A DNA stretch of 19,216 bases. It comes from UBA6022 sp036382575 (GTDB lineage Bacteria > Patescibacteriota > Saccharimonadia > Saccharimonadales > Saccharimonadaceae). This document shows positions 5,971 to 12,645 of this stretch, piece by piece. Position 1 is the first letter of the stretch, and the number at the start of each line of letters is the position of its first letter. The position numbers were made by a program, and so were the translations under genes. The DNA lies in contig DASVHL010000075.1 in the NCBI GenBank assembly GCA_036382575.1, positions 1 through 19,216 on the forward strand, read 5' to 3'. The notes beneath the pieces were generated by a model. That model ran no database searches. It was given only the letters and a program-made list of their open reading frames with translations, and was not told where the DNA came from.

Positions 5971-6153
5971 CTAAGTCCTATTTGTCCAGTTATTACATAG
6001 GACTATAGCCCTGTACGCCATATCACCTTCGAGGAAATATTTAGTTCCGTCTTCACGGGTCTTACATAAATCAAGCAACCTTGGACATTCAAAACCTTTA
6101 CAGTCCTCGTAACGCTTTTTAATGGTTGCTTGTGGCTGAACTTCACTACTCAT
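5971..6153 (-). CDS. Putative 60-residue four-cysteine protein
   Basis: An open frame runs further upstream to 6390, but the part above 6153 covers hairpins and has the odd composition of translated RNA structure. I therefore choose the ATG at 6151-6153. It is preceded by TTGCAT - 18 bp - TTAACT and 6 nt, the leaderless spacing seen at other genes here. The 60-residue product has C18, C23-P, C30 and C53 (DCKGFECPRLLDLC ... VLCNN), polar flanks and no membrane span. The Cys spacing could bind zinc or an Fe-S cluster, or form disulfides. I do not recognise a family. Followed 133 bp later by a strong terminator. Reality of the gene is only moderately supported. Confidence 0.45.
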   Translation of the reverse strand: MSSEVQPQATIKKRYEDCKGFECPRLLDLCKTREDGTKYFLEGDMAYRAIVLCNNWTNRT

Positions 6154-6159
6154 TCGGTT

Positions 6160-6189
6160 AGTTAAGCATTGACGGTACTTACGATGCAA
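6160..6189 (-). promoter_or_regulatory. Candidate promoter of the 60-residue ORF
   Basis: Minus strand: TTGCAT (6189-6184), 18-bp spacer, TTAACT (6165-6160), then 6 nt to the ATG at 6153. The -10 match is modest. Confidence 0.35.
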
Positions 6190-6202
6190 GCATAAGCTAA
6201 GC

Positions 6203-6226
6203 AAAAACACCGCCTTTCGGAGAGTG
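6203..6226 (-). terminator. Candidate minus-strand terminator with GAAA loop
   Basis: On the minus strand CACTCTCC - GAAA - GGCGGTG pairs imperfectly (six pairs, one bulge, one mismatch) and is followed directly by UUUUU (complement of 6203-6207). It could end a short RNA transcribed from 6227-6371. Confidence 0.4.
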
Positions 6227-6371
6227 ATTATGTTTGTCTCCGGTAGCTGAGTCGCTACACTCTTCCGCTCATTTATAAATAAAAATTGCTTGTTTATTTT
6301 ACTCGCTTCATCGAACCGGCGACTACCGCCAGACGAGCTGGTGTGTTGCTGGTTCAGATCTAGCGAGGAAT
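6208..6371. ncRNA. Candidate structured RNA, strand and identity unknown
   Basis: No credible ORF, but several stems. Outer CTCGCT (6302-6307)/AGCGAG (6362-6367) encloses GAACC (6313-6317)/GGTTC (6351-6355), which encloses GGCG/CGCC (6318-6321/6327-6330) or the overlapping CCAG/CTGG (6329-6332/6338-6341). Further left are CGGAGA/TCTCCG (6218-6223/6237-6242) and GTAGC/GCTAC (6243-6247/6254-6258). On the plus strand 6348-6364 looks like a tRNA T-arm (GCTGG-TTCAGAT-CTAGC), but the invariant A58 is G and no matching acceptor strand exists, so it is not a functional tRNA. Terminator-like hairpins bound it on both sides (6203-6226 and 6375-6398). I see none of the SRP RNA, RNase P or tmRNA consensus stretches I know. 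Confidence 0.3.
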
Positions 6372-6374
6372 ATG

Positions 6375-6398
6375 AAAAATGCCAGACCAAAAGGTCTG
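6375..6398 (-). terminator. Intrinsic terminator of tRNA-Asn
   Basis: Minus strand: CAGACC - TTTT - GGTCTG (6398-6383) then GC and a U-tract (complement of AAAAA, 6375-6379). It starts 10 nt after the encoded CCA of the tRNA. Confidence 0.7.
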
Positions 6399-6415
6399 AC
6401 AGTTTTCATGGCTCC
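6382..6415. repeat. Direct repeat copy 2 (terminator stem plus tRNA-Asn 3' end)
   Basis: Pairs with 5379-5412 at 29 of 34 positions. This copy includes the last 7 bases of tRNA-Asn with CCA and its terminator stem. Confidence 0.5.
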
Positions 6416-6483
6416 GACGGCTGGATTCGAACCAGCAACCTCGAAGTTAACAGCTTCTTGCTCCACCATTGAGCTACGTCGGA
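6409..6483 (-). tRNA. tRNA-Asn (anticodon GUU), CCA encoded
   Basis: Minus strand. The acceptor TCCGACG (6483-6477) pairs with CGTCGGA (6419-6413), followed by discriminator G (6412) and an encoded CCA (6411-6409). The D-arm is GCTC...GAGC. The anticodon loop CTGTTAA is at 6453-6447, with anticodon GTT at 6451-6449, giving Asn. The anticodon stem AGAAG/CTTCG has one A-G mismatch at the 27-43 pair. The T-arm is GCTGG-TTCGAAT-CCAGC. Total 75 nt with CCA. It has its own promoter (6495-6524) and terminator (6375-6398), so it is a single-gene transcription unit. Confidence 0.95.
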
Positions 6484-6494
6484 ATACAAACAAT

Positions 6495-6524
6495 ATTATA
6501 ACGGCAAACGACGACCGAGGTCAA
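6495..6524 (-). promoter_or_regulatory. Promoter of tRNA-Asn
   Basis: Minus strand: TTGACC (6524-6519), 18-bp spacer, perfect TATAAT (6500-6495). The predicted start at 6488 is 5 nt before the mature tRNA 5' end. It is the best consensus promoter in the window. Confidence 0.8.
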
Positions 6525-6532
6525 GGGTGGTT

Positions 6533-8266
6533 TTAAGACGCACGTAGTGACTCAATTTGACGAGTTAGGTCAGCGATCGCACCCCAACTACTGCCGTCGG
6601 TCATAATAACCAAGACATACGTGCCGGTCGGAATATAAACAATCGAGGCGTCATGTAGTAATCCCCATAAAAAGCCGACCTTATCAGCCACCTGACCGCT
6701 CGTGCCTGCAGGAATACCCTTACGGTAGATGTTGCGCTTCATGGCTTCGATCAGCCGCGCGCGGCCATCAGCCGATATCGGTAGCTGACTAGATTCAAGT
6801 TGAGCCAAGAACAACGCTTCGTCGCCAGCCGTCGACTGCGGTGTGTTACCAATAATAAATGACGTATTTGTCAGGCCAATCTCTCGAACCTCATCGGTAA
6901 TCGCCTTGGGGCCAATTTTCTGCAATAAGGCCTCGGCGCAGGCATTGTCTGATTTTACAATCATGTCATCGAAACACTTTTCTAGATTACGCCCGGCTGA
7001 TATATTCGCGTCGCCCCAACTCATCGTCCCAGCATCAATGCGGCGTAACGTGCTGTAGGCGACAAATAATTTATAAGTACTGGCCGTCACGAATGTCTTG
7101 GTGTCGTTATAGGTGGCACGGCGATGGCTACCAGATAATTCAATGAGCGATATACCAAAACTCCCCGGATGATCCTTGGCAAAATTAGCGAACAGCGCAG
7201 AGAAGCCAGCATCGGTCGCACTATAATTACGAACGTATTCAATTCGTGGGTTAGTGACATTCGTTACTACTGCCGCCGAGTCACGCTCGAACATTAAATA
7301 CGACATAACCATACCGAGGGTTTTATCGATATCCAACGCCTGTCCGCTTGGCCCATTTTGACGCGACGTTTCCACAAAATCATAGGTTGATACTTTCGTT
7401 ACACCGGCCGCAACGGCTACTTTTGGTGCAATATTCTTAGCCATAAATTCATTAGCGCGCTCACTACTTAGGCTAGCGGTTAGTTTACCGTCCTGCGTGC
7501 TAAAATCTAGCCAGCTCATTACTTGATCCCCTGGAATGGCCACTGCCTCATTGCCTACCGTAATCGATACACCACTCCCGATTCGGCTGGTTAATGAACC
7601 GACCAGTGTCTCAGCAGCTTCCGTTGCTACTGCGGGCTGGGTTTCGTTCATTGGAATCCGGACCGCTGGCTCATAGCGTAGCACCGGCTTTAATTTCTGC
7701 AGTGCTATTCTGACATCATTCATTTGGCAGGTACCGCCGACTTCGGATCGGACCGCATGCAACCCGCCGTCTTCAAAGGTAATTGTTGCGTCCTTTGGCG
7801 TGACATTACACGAATCGCCTAGTTCTTTTTTAATATAACTGTCGAGCACTTTCTGATTCACATCATAGTCAGGCTCGGGAACACTTGAAAATGCCTGTGC
7901 CCAGATCAGCGAGCTCGGCAGCAAGCGTAGCCACCACGCATATTCAACCGCTGCTACACGATCAGTGTTCTTGACCGACACTCCCATTTCATTTATTGTC
8001 GGCGATCGATATGGCACACTATTTGTTCCAAAATAAATTCGCGCTCGCTTAATCAGATACTGATGGTCCAGTTCCCATGCCGCATCAGCCTTTTGCCAGC
8101 CACCAACAGACACTCCGTCAATTCGTGCATACGGCAGTAGTTGATCATGTGGATACAGTAACTGAATGACTATCGTTAGAATTGCCACACTACTTAAACC
8201 GTACACAAGAATACGTTTCCAGTGCAGCCGCAGCTGCTGTGCGAACCCCGACAATCTGTCCCTCAT
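6533..8266 (-). CDS. Membrane-anchored class A beta-lactamase-like serine hydrolase (penicillin-binding-type)
   Basis: 577 residues. A cytoplasmic basic N-terminus is followed by one span at about 19-37. The region from about 45 to 340 is extracytoplasmic, with alternating YoaR/VanW-N-like segments (RIDGVSVGGW near 48-57, ITFEDGGLHAVRSEVGGTC near 162-180) of the kind found in peptidoglycan-binding PG_binding_4 domains. Residues ~350-577 form a beta-lactamase2-type domain (PF13354 from memory) with S396-T-Y-K399 (SxxK), S439-D-N441 (SxN) and K529-V-G531 in place of KTG/KSG. All three active-site motifs are thus present, the third slightly altered. The likely role is peptidoglycan D,D-peptidase or a beta-lactamase homologue; the long N-terminal wall-binding part favours cell-wall work. 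It is the last gene of the minus glycan unit, with its own -10 box just after the upstream stop codon. Confidence 0.85.
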   Translation of the reverse strand: MRDRLSGFAQQLRLHWKRILVYGLSSVAILTIVIQLLYPHDQLLPYARIDGVSVGGWQKADAAWELDHQYLIKRARIYFGTNSVPYRSPTINEMGVSVKNTDRVAAVEYAWWLRLLPSSLIWAQAFSSVPEPDYDVNQKVLDSYIKKELGDSCNVTPKDATITFEDGGLHAVRSEVGGTCQMNDVRIALQKLKPVLRYEPAVRIPMNETQPAVATEAAETLVGSLTSRIGSGVSITVGNEAVAIPGDQVMSWLDFSTQDGKLTASLSSERANEFMAKNIAPKVAVAAGVTKVSTYDFVETSRQNGPSGQALDIDKTLGMVMSYLMFERDSAAVVTNVTNPRIEYVRNYSATDAGFSALFANFAKDHPGSFGISLIELSGSHRRATYNDTKTFVTASTYKLFVAYSTLRRIDAGTMSWGDANISAGRNLEKCFDDMIVKSDNACAEALLQKIGPKAITDEVREIGLTNTSFIIGNTPQSTAGDEALFLAQLESSQLPISADGRARLIEAMKRNIYRKGIPAGTSGQVADKVGFLWGLLHDASIVYIPTGTYVLVIMTDGSSWGAIADLTRQIESLRAS

Positions 8267-8276
8267 CTTTGGACTT

Positions 8277-8282
8277 AGTATA
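8277..8282 (-). promoter_or_regulatory. -10 box of the serine hydrolase gene
   Basis: On the minus strand TATACT (8282-8277) lies 10 nt before the ATG, in the 21-bp gap after the LexA-like gene. No Shine-Dalgarno, no clear -35 box. A secondary leaderless promoter inside the operon is inferred. Confidence 0.45.
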
Positions 8283-8287
8283 TACCG

Positions 8288-8719
8288 CTACTGTTTATTT
8301 TGATAGCTATCGAAACGTTCGCGAAGTGTCGCGTGATCTGTCTTTAACCCCAAGATGCGTAGTGTTTCGATCAACATCGCAAGGTCATTCTTTACTGTCT
8401 CGTCGCCGGTTTGTTCGTACTTTTCAAGCCTCGTCTTTACTTGCTCGACAAGCCAAGCGTCAGGCTTCACATCTGCGACTTGTGCTGACGAGGTACCCTC
8501 ATGATGAAGCACTTCAAGGGAACGTGCCGAATGATCTCGTTTAACCAACCAACCACGTGCAATCAAACCGTCAACATGAACGGCTACTGTCGAGACTGAT
8601 TTATAACTAAGCCCACGCATAATTTCACGGTAGCTCGGACCATACCCATTACCTTTAATAAACCCGTCAATAAAACTGAGTAGTTCGCGCTGCTTTTTAC
8701 TTGGTCGCTGGTCGTTCAT
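8288..8719 (-). CDS. LexA-type winged-helix DNA-binding protein lacking the S24 protease domain
   Basis: 143 residues. Residues 6-70 match the LexA N-terminal winged helix-turn-helix: KKQRELLSFIDGFIKGNGYGPSYREI, then the recognition helix YKSVSTVAVHVDGL and a wing ending in RSLEV. The remaining 70 residues are helical and charged (EQVKTRLEKYEQTGDETVKNDLAMLIETL). They lack the Ala-Gly cleavage site and the Ser/Lys dyad of the S24 autoprotease, and true LexA is about 200 residues. So it is probably a dimeric regulator that is not inactivated by RecA-stimulated self-cleavage. It overlaps the upstream ligase gene by 23 bp and has a good ribosome binding site (AAGGAAG, 3 nt before the ATG), so it is translated from the operon message. 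Control of the adjacent envelope genes is an inference. Confidence 0.8.
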   Translation of the reverse strand: MNDQRPSKKQRELLSFIDGFIKGNGYGPSYREIMRGLSYKSVSTVAVHVDGLIARGWLVKRDHSARSLEVLHHEGTSSAQVADVKPDAWLVEQVKTRLEKYEQTGDETVKNDLAMLIETLRILGLKTDHATLRERFDSYQNKQ

Positions 8720-10001
8720 ACACTTCCTTTTTAGTAATGGCTATTGCAGCTAGCCCCCACCAGATAATTGCCACGGTATCGTCAACCCAAACAGGTAGTA
8801 ATAGTCCAATCAACGCAAGGCTAATGCCGCTCGCAAATATTCCGAGTGCCAGCCAATCGCGTCGTTGTCGCCACAGGCGATGCATCACCAAGCCAAATAG
8901 CACTAGAAATAGTAGAAGACCAAGCCAACCAGTCTCGTGCGCAATAAACAAATACTGATTTTCAATAATGATTGGTGAATCGCCGTGTAGTGACGCCGAA
9001 CCTGTACTTCCGACTCCACCACCAAATGGTTGATTCAGTAGTCGATCGACGCCTATTTGTAGCGACGAGACATGATCATCATTAGAACTAATAGTGCTGC
9101 CACCCTCTGGATTTTCATGCAGTAAGACATTAGAAACGAAACTACTGTTTTGGCCAATGACCAACCCACCAATCAGTGCACAGACGATAACTGACAGGGC
9201 AATCCAACTGCGATGCGACAAGCGTCGCATGATTGTAGCGGCAAAAACGACACCAAGTGCAACGATCGCTCCCACTAGTGCACTACGTGAATAACTAATC
9301 CACAAGGCAATCACACTACTGACTGTCAGTAGTTCTAATCCAACTGCATATTTGCACATAAACCCACGGCCTTTTGTAATGACAGCTGCGACTATTAATG
9401 CCAATACTATTCCGGCATATGCACCCAACGGATTTGGCCCACGAAGCGTACTATTCACCCTGATATAATCGGGATTTTTATCAACCGTCAGATACGGTGC
9501 AATTGTGTCTCGTCCATATCCAATCGATGACAAAATATCCGCCGGCAAAACAAGTTGCAGTGTCGCAAAGCCAACGACAACCGCTGCCCCAATACCAGCA
9601 ACCTTGAGTAACAATGATCGGTAATGCGGCATAGTTCGAATGATTATATAAACCAATCCGAAAAACAGCACATATCGTAGATCAATAGCCAGTCCAGCTA
9701 CTGTCGCAACAACTCCCTGATACATTAACGCAACTAATATAATATGTAGCGCTGCATACGCAACAATAATCCGGAATATCCAGTCATTCGCCAACTCTCG
9801 CCATAGTCCGCGGCGACTGACGATTATGATCGCAAGTGGCATGAGCACCAGCATCAATATTTCTTTCCACGACTTAATTAACAACGCCGCATCTGGAAAC
9901 AGGACACCGAATCCAACACTCAAAGGGGCGTGGACCACGATACCGGCAAAAATAACGATCACAATTGCTAGGTAAATCTTTTCTAACGACAGTCGTTTCA
10001 T
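8697..10001 (-). CDS. O-antigen ligase/polymerase-like membrane protein (Wzy_C family)
   Basis: 434 residues with about 10-11 hydrophobic helices across the whole length. The family pattern is clear: RVNSTLRGPNPLGAYAGI before the central helices, ISYSRSALVG, then a long extracytoplasmic loop (about 285-365) containing GVDRLLNQPFGGGVG and NQYLFIAHETGWLGLLLFL. These correspond to the loop residues of the O-antigen ligase/polymerase family (PF04932 from memory). Such enzymes move a lipid-linked glycan to an acceptor or polymerise repeat units on the outer face of the membrane; the acceptor here is unknown, and in a bacterium without LPS it would be wall, protein or another glycan. First gene of the minus unit. 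The start ATG lies 7 nt after a TACACT box; GAGGG lies too close to the ATG to be a normal ribosome binding site. Confidence 0.88.
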   Translation of the reverse strand: MKRLSLEKIYLAIVIVIFAGIVVHAPLSVGFGVLFPDAALLIKSWKEILMLVLMPLAIIIVSRRGLWRELANDWIFRIIVAYAALHIILVALMYQGVVATVAGLAIDLRYVLFFGLVYIIIRTMPHYRSLLLKVAGIGAAVVVGFATLQLVLPADILSSIGYGRDTIAPYLTVDKNPDYIRVNSTLRGPNPLGAYAGIVLALIVAAVITKGRGFMCKYAVGLELLTVSSVIALWISYSRSALVGAIVALGVVFAATIMRRLSHRSWIALSVIVCALIGGLVIGQNSSFVSNVLLHENPEGGSTISSNDDHVSSLQIGVDRLLNQPFGGGVGSTGSASLHGDSPIIIENQYLFIAHETGWLGLLLFLVLFGLVMHRLWRQRRDWLALGIFASGISLALIGLLLPVWVDDTVAIIWWGLAAIAITKKEVYERPATK

Positions 10002-10008
10002 TCCCTCT

Positions 10009-10014
10009 AGTGTA
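10009..10014 (-). promoter_or_regulatory. -10 box of the minus glycan unit
   Basis: On the minus strand TACACT (10014-10009) lies 7 nt before the ATG at 10001, with a predicted 1-nt leader. It sits back to back with the plus-strand -10 box at 10028-10033. Confidence 0.45.
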
Positions 10015-10024
10015 CCGTAAAAAA

Positions 10025-10033
10025 TGATATACT
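10025..10033 (+). promoter_or_regulatory. Extended -10 (TGATATACT) of the plus glycan unit
   Basis: TGA-TATACT lies 10 nt before the ATG at 10044, with a predicted 4-nt leader and no Shine-Dalgarno. Its -35 position overlaps the opposing promoter and the start of the minus gene. Confidence 0.55.
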
Positions 10034-10043
10034 AGCAGTACAA

Positions 10044-11480
10044 ATGCCATCAAAAAATACCAAATTTTATAGCCTTGTCCTGATTATTGCCGACTTCTTC
10101 GTCTTGCTACTAGCGTTTACCGCTGCCTATATTCTCCGTGTTCAGTACGATCCTCGTCCACTGGTCGCTAACGTTGGCGCTTTCGACTATTTCGTGAGTT
10201 TTCTAACAATCACTCCATTCTGGATTCTTATTTTTGCCTCTCTTGGGCTGTATCACGCCAGTACCTATAACCGTCGCCTCGTTGAATGGGGAAAGATTGC
10301 AATCGGTTCATTTATCGGCATCCTGCTGGTCATTGGCTGGCAATACGTCAATGATAGTCAATTATTCCCAGCCCGTCTGGTAGCCGTTTACGCTCTCTTT
10401 GCCTCATTCTTCTTGATCCTTATTACCCGTGAAGCACTCCGTGTTACTCGTAGTCTACTGTTCCACTTTGGCCGTGGCACCAGTCGCGTTCTTGTTATCG
10501 GGAACTCTGCAGCCACGCGTGATATTGCCGAGAGTTTGTCTGAAACACACCGCAGTGGTTATAAAATCGTCGCCATTGCAGGCCCACAAAAAGTTCTCCC
10601 TCCAGGCTTAGATGTCACTCACTTTTCGTCTGTTGAAGAAGCCTTGAAAAAGGTTAATGACCTTCATATCTCAACTATTATTCAGACTGATCTATATGAT
10701 TCAGCCGAACGAAACCAGCGCATTCTTGGCGCCGCTCAAACTAATCACATCAACTATAACTTTATACCTGGTGAAGCAGAGTTTTACACCGGTAAACACA
10801 GTGTCGACGTCTTCCTGGGTTATCCAATGATCTCGGTCTCACCGACTCCATTAGTTGGTTGGGGCGCCATCGCTAAACAAATCTTTGATATGATCGTTGG
10901 CCTCATACTCTTGGTTATTTTGTCACCTATCTACATGATACTAATCATTCTGCAGGCGATCTTTAATCCAGGACCATTATTTTATATCAGCCCACGACTC
11001 AGTCAGTTCTCTAAACCAATCGGCCTGATTAAATTCCGTAGCATGAGCGCCAAATATGGTAAAAAAGACGCTGCTATTGAATTTCGGGATATGGGTCGTG
11101 ATGATCTAGCAACTGAATATGAAAAACATCGCAAGGTCACTAATGATCCACGCGTTACCAAATTTGGTCAGTTCCTACGCGTCACATCCTTCGATGAGTT
11201 ACCGCAACTCTTCAATGTTCTACGCGGTGAATTAAGCCTCGTTGGCCCGCGTCCGATCCTGCCACAAGAAGCCAAACTCGCTAAAGGCCGCACTGCCTTA
11301 CTGCACAGTGTCAAATCTGGCATGACGGGATTATGGCAAGTATCTGGTCGCAGCAACTTATCATTCGAAGAACGTATCGAACTTGAGCTTTTCTACGCTC
11401 AAAACTGGAGCTTCTGGTTAGACATTAAAATCCTCTTCAAAACAGTTGGAGTCGTCCTTCGTAAAAAAGGAGCCAAGTAA
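10044..11480 (+). CDS. Polyprenyl-phosphate sugar-1-phosphate transferase (WbaP/WcaJ-type, initiates glycan synthesis)
   Basis: 478 residues, normal for the polyisoprenyl-phosphate hexose-1-phosphate transferase family. Residues 1-135 hold four to five membrane spans. Residues 147-260 form a Rossmann-like CoA-binding_3 domain (VLVIGNSAATRDIAESL). A re-entrant hydrophobic helix lies at about 278-305, and the catalytic domain (PF02397 from memory) follows. Its motifs are KFRSM (330-334), the catalytic D384-E385 in SFDELPQLFNVLRGELSLVGPRP, and GLWQVSGRS (429-437). The usual QxRxG motif after the helix is replaced by SPRLS, and an extra charged stretch sits at 338-366. It would transfer a sugar phosphate from a nucleotide sugar to undecaprenyl phosphate at the inner membrane face, the first step of the glycan. 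Its stop TAA shares a base with the next ATG (TAATG). Confidence 0.93.
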   Translation: MPSKNTKFYSLVLIIADFFVLLLAFTAAYILRVQYDPRPLVANVGAFDYFVSFLTITPFWILIFASLGLYHASTYNRRLVEWGKIAIGSFIGILLVIGWQYVNDSQLFPARLVAVYALFASFFLILITREALRVTRSLLFHFGRGTSRVLVIGNSAATRDIAESLSETHRSGYKIVAIAGPQKVLPPGLDVTHFSSVEEALKKVNDLHISTIIQTDLYDSAERNQRILGAAQTNHINYNFIPGEAEFYTGKHSVDVFLGYPMISVSPTPLVGWGAIAKQIFDMIVGLILLVILSPIYMILIILQAIFNPGPLFYISPRLSQFSKPIGLIKFRSMSAKYGKKDAAIEFRDMGRDDLATEYEKHRKVTNDPRVTKFGQFLRVTSFDELPQLFNVLRGELSLVGPRPILPQEAKLAKGRTALLHSVKSGMTGLWQVSGRSNLSFEERIELELFYAQNWSFWLDIKILFKTVGVVLRKKGAK

Positions 11481-12598
11481 TGGCTAGCCGTCCACCAAAA
11501 ATAGCACTTGTCACTGACTGGCTGACAAATATGGGCGGAGCAGAACCATTACTGCTAGAAATCCACAAGCTATACCCAAACGCTCCGATTTACACTTCGG
11601 TATACAACAAAGATGCCATGCCAGCCTTTCATGACTGCGACGTTCGCACGACATATCTCCAAAAGTTATTACCGAAATCTATTCGCTACAAACACGTCCT
11701 ATGGCCAGTTCTCCGCGCCTACGCCTTTCGTAAACTCGACCTGTCTGAATTCGATATCATTATCAGCACCAGCAGTGCCGAAGCCAAGGCAGTCCGCAAA
11801 ACTCGTCCTGATCAGATCCATATTGCCTACATCCATACCCCAATTCGCTATTATTGGAGCCACTACAAAGAATTCAAAAGGGAATTCAACTTTGGTAATT
11901 TATCATTCTTGATTCGTCCATTCATTCCGCTGTTCGTCCGCTGGATGCGTAAATTAGACCTGCAATCAATACCTGGCATTGATGTCTTTATCGCCAACTC
12001 AACTGTGACTCAGTCACGCATCAAGCAGTACTACGACCGTCCCAGCACCATCGTTCACCCGCCAGTAGAAATCGACCGCTTTACCCCACCACCACAAACT
12101 GACCGTCAGGGCTTTGTCGTTTGGGGCCGCCATGTACCCTACAAACGGTTTGACCTCGCCATCAAAGCTTGCAACAAATTACAGCTGCCGCTCACTATTA
12201 TCGGCAGCGGCCCTGATACTGAACGGCTTAAATCACTCGCTGGACCAACAATTAGTTTTCCGGGCCGTGTCAGTGACGAAGAATTAGTTCGCATCGCCCA
12301 GCACTCCAAAGCATTCCTTTTCCCCAACGAAGAAGATTTTGGCATCTCTGCCGCCGAAGCACTTGCAGCTGGCACACCGGTGATTGGTTATGCAAAGGGT
12401 GGTGTACTCGATATCGTCCAAGACGGCGAGACTGGTGTCTTGTTCCAGGAGCAAACAGTCGAAAGTCTCATTGACGCCATCAAACGTTTCGAAACACTGT
12501 CATTCTTACCTGCGACACTTCATCGCAAATCAAAACGTTTCGCACCAAGTCTTTTTGATACCAAGATTCAGAAAATCGTTAACGACGCCATCAGATAG
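11480..12598 (+). CDS. GT4-family glycosyltransferase
   Basis: 372 residues, GT-B fold. The N-terminal domain has IALVTDWLTNMGGAEPLLLEI (acceptor/loop side) and HTPIRYYWSHY (119-129). The C-terminal donor domain has GRHVPYKRFDLAI, then the EX7E motif E285-DFGISAA-E293 followed by ALAAGTPVIGYAKGGVLDIV. The pattern is that of bacterial mannosyltransferase/WbaZ-like GT4 enzymes; the sugar is not determinable. It is cytoplasmic or membrane-peripheral and would add a sugar to the lipid-linked primer made by the preceding gene. It overlaps that gene by one base and has AGGAG at 11468-11472, 7 nt before the ATG, so it is translated from the same message. Confidence 0.93.
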   Translation: MASRPPKIALVTDWLTNMGGAEPLLLEIHKLYPNAPIYTSVYNKDAMPAFHDCDVRTTYLQKLLPKSIRYKHVLWPVLRAYAFRKLDLSEFDIIISTSSAEAKAVRKTRPDQIHIAYIHTPIRYYWSHYKEFKREFNFGNLSFLIRPFIPLFVRWMRKLDLQSIPGIDVFIANSTVTQSRIKQYYDRPSTIVHPPVEIDRFTPPPQTDRQGFVVWGRHVPYKRFDLAIKACNKLQLPLTIIGSGPDTERLKSLAGPTISFPGRVSDEELVRIAQHSKAFLFPNEEDFGISAAEALAAGTPVIGYAKGGVLDIVQDGETGVLFQEQTVESLIDAIKRFETLSFLPATLHRKSKRFAPSLFDTKIQKIVNDAIR

Positions 12599-12605
12599 CA
12601 ATCGA

Positions 12606-12634
12606 TTGCGTAAAGGGGTAGATCAGCATATACT
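12606..12634 (+). promoter_or_regulatory. Promoter of the gtrABC-like module
   Basis: TTGCGT (-35, 12606-12611), 17-bp spacer, TATACT (-10, 12629-12634), then 11 nt to the ATG at 12646. The predicted leader is about 5 nt and no Shine-Dalgarno is present. It separates this module from the GT4 gene 47 bp upstream. Confidence 0.55.
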
Positions 12635-12645
12635 AATCCTAGTAA

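Noticed and set aside
6302..6371. Second tRNA on the plus strand (T-arm-like 6348-6364)
   Set aside because: T-loop position 58 is G rather than A, no matching 5' acceptor strand (ATTCCTC) exists upstream, and no proper anticodon arm forms.
6154..6390. N-terminal extension of the 5971-6153 frame to a 139-residue protein
   Set aside because: The extra part is translated RNA-like hairpin sequence, has poor protein character, and overlaps the tRNA terminator stem; the ATG at 6153 has promoter spacing.
6290..6472. Plus-strand 60-residue ORF ending GWIRTSNLEVNSFLLHH
   Set aside because: It is the well-known false translation of the antisense strand of a tRNA; it runs through tRNA-Asn.
8182..8544. 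120-residue plus-strand ORF opposite the LexA-like gene
   Set aside because: Arg/Ser-rich shadow of two well-supported minus-strand genes, without ribosome binding site or domain.
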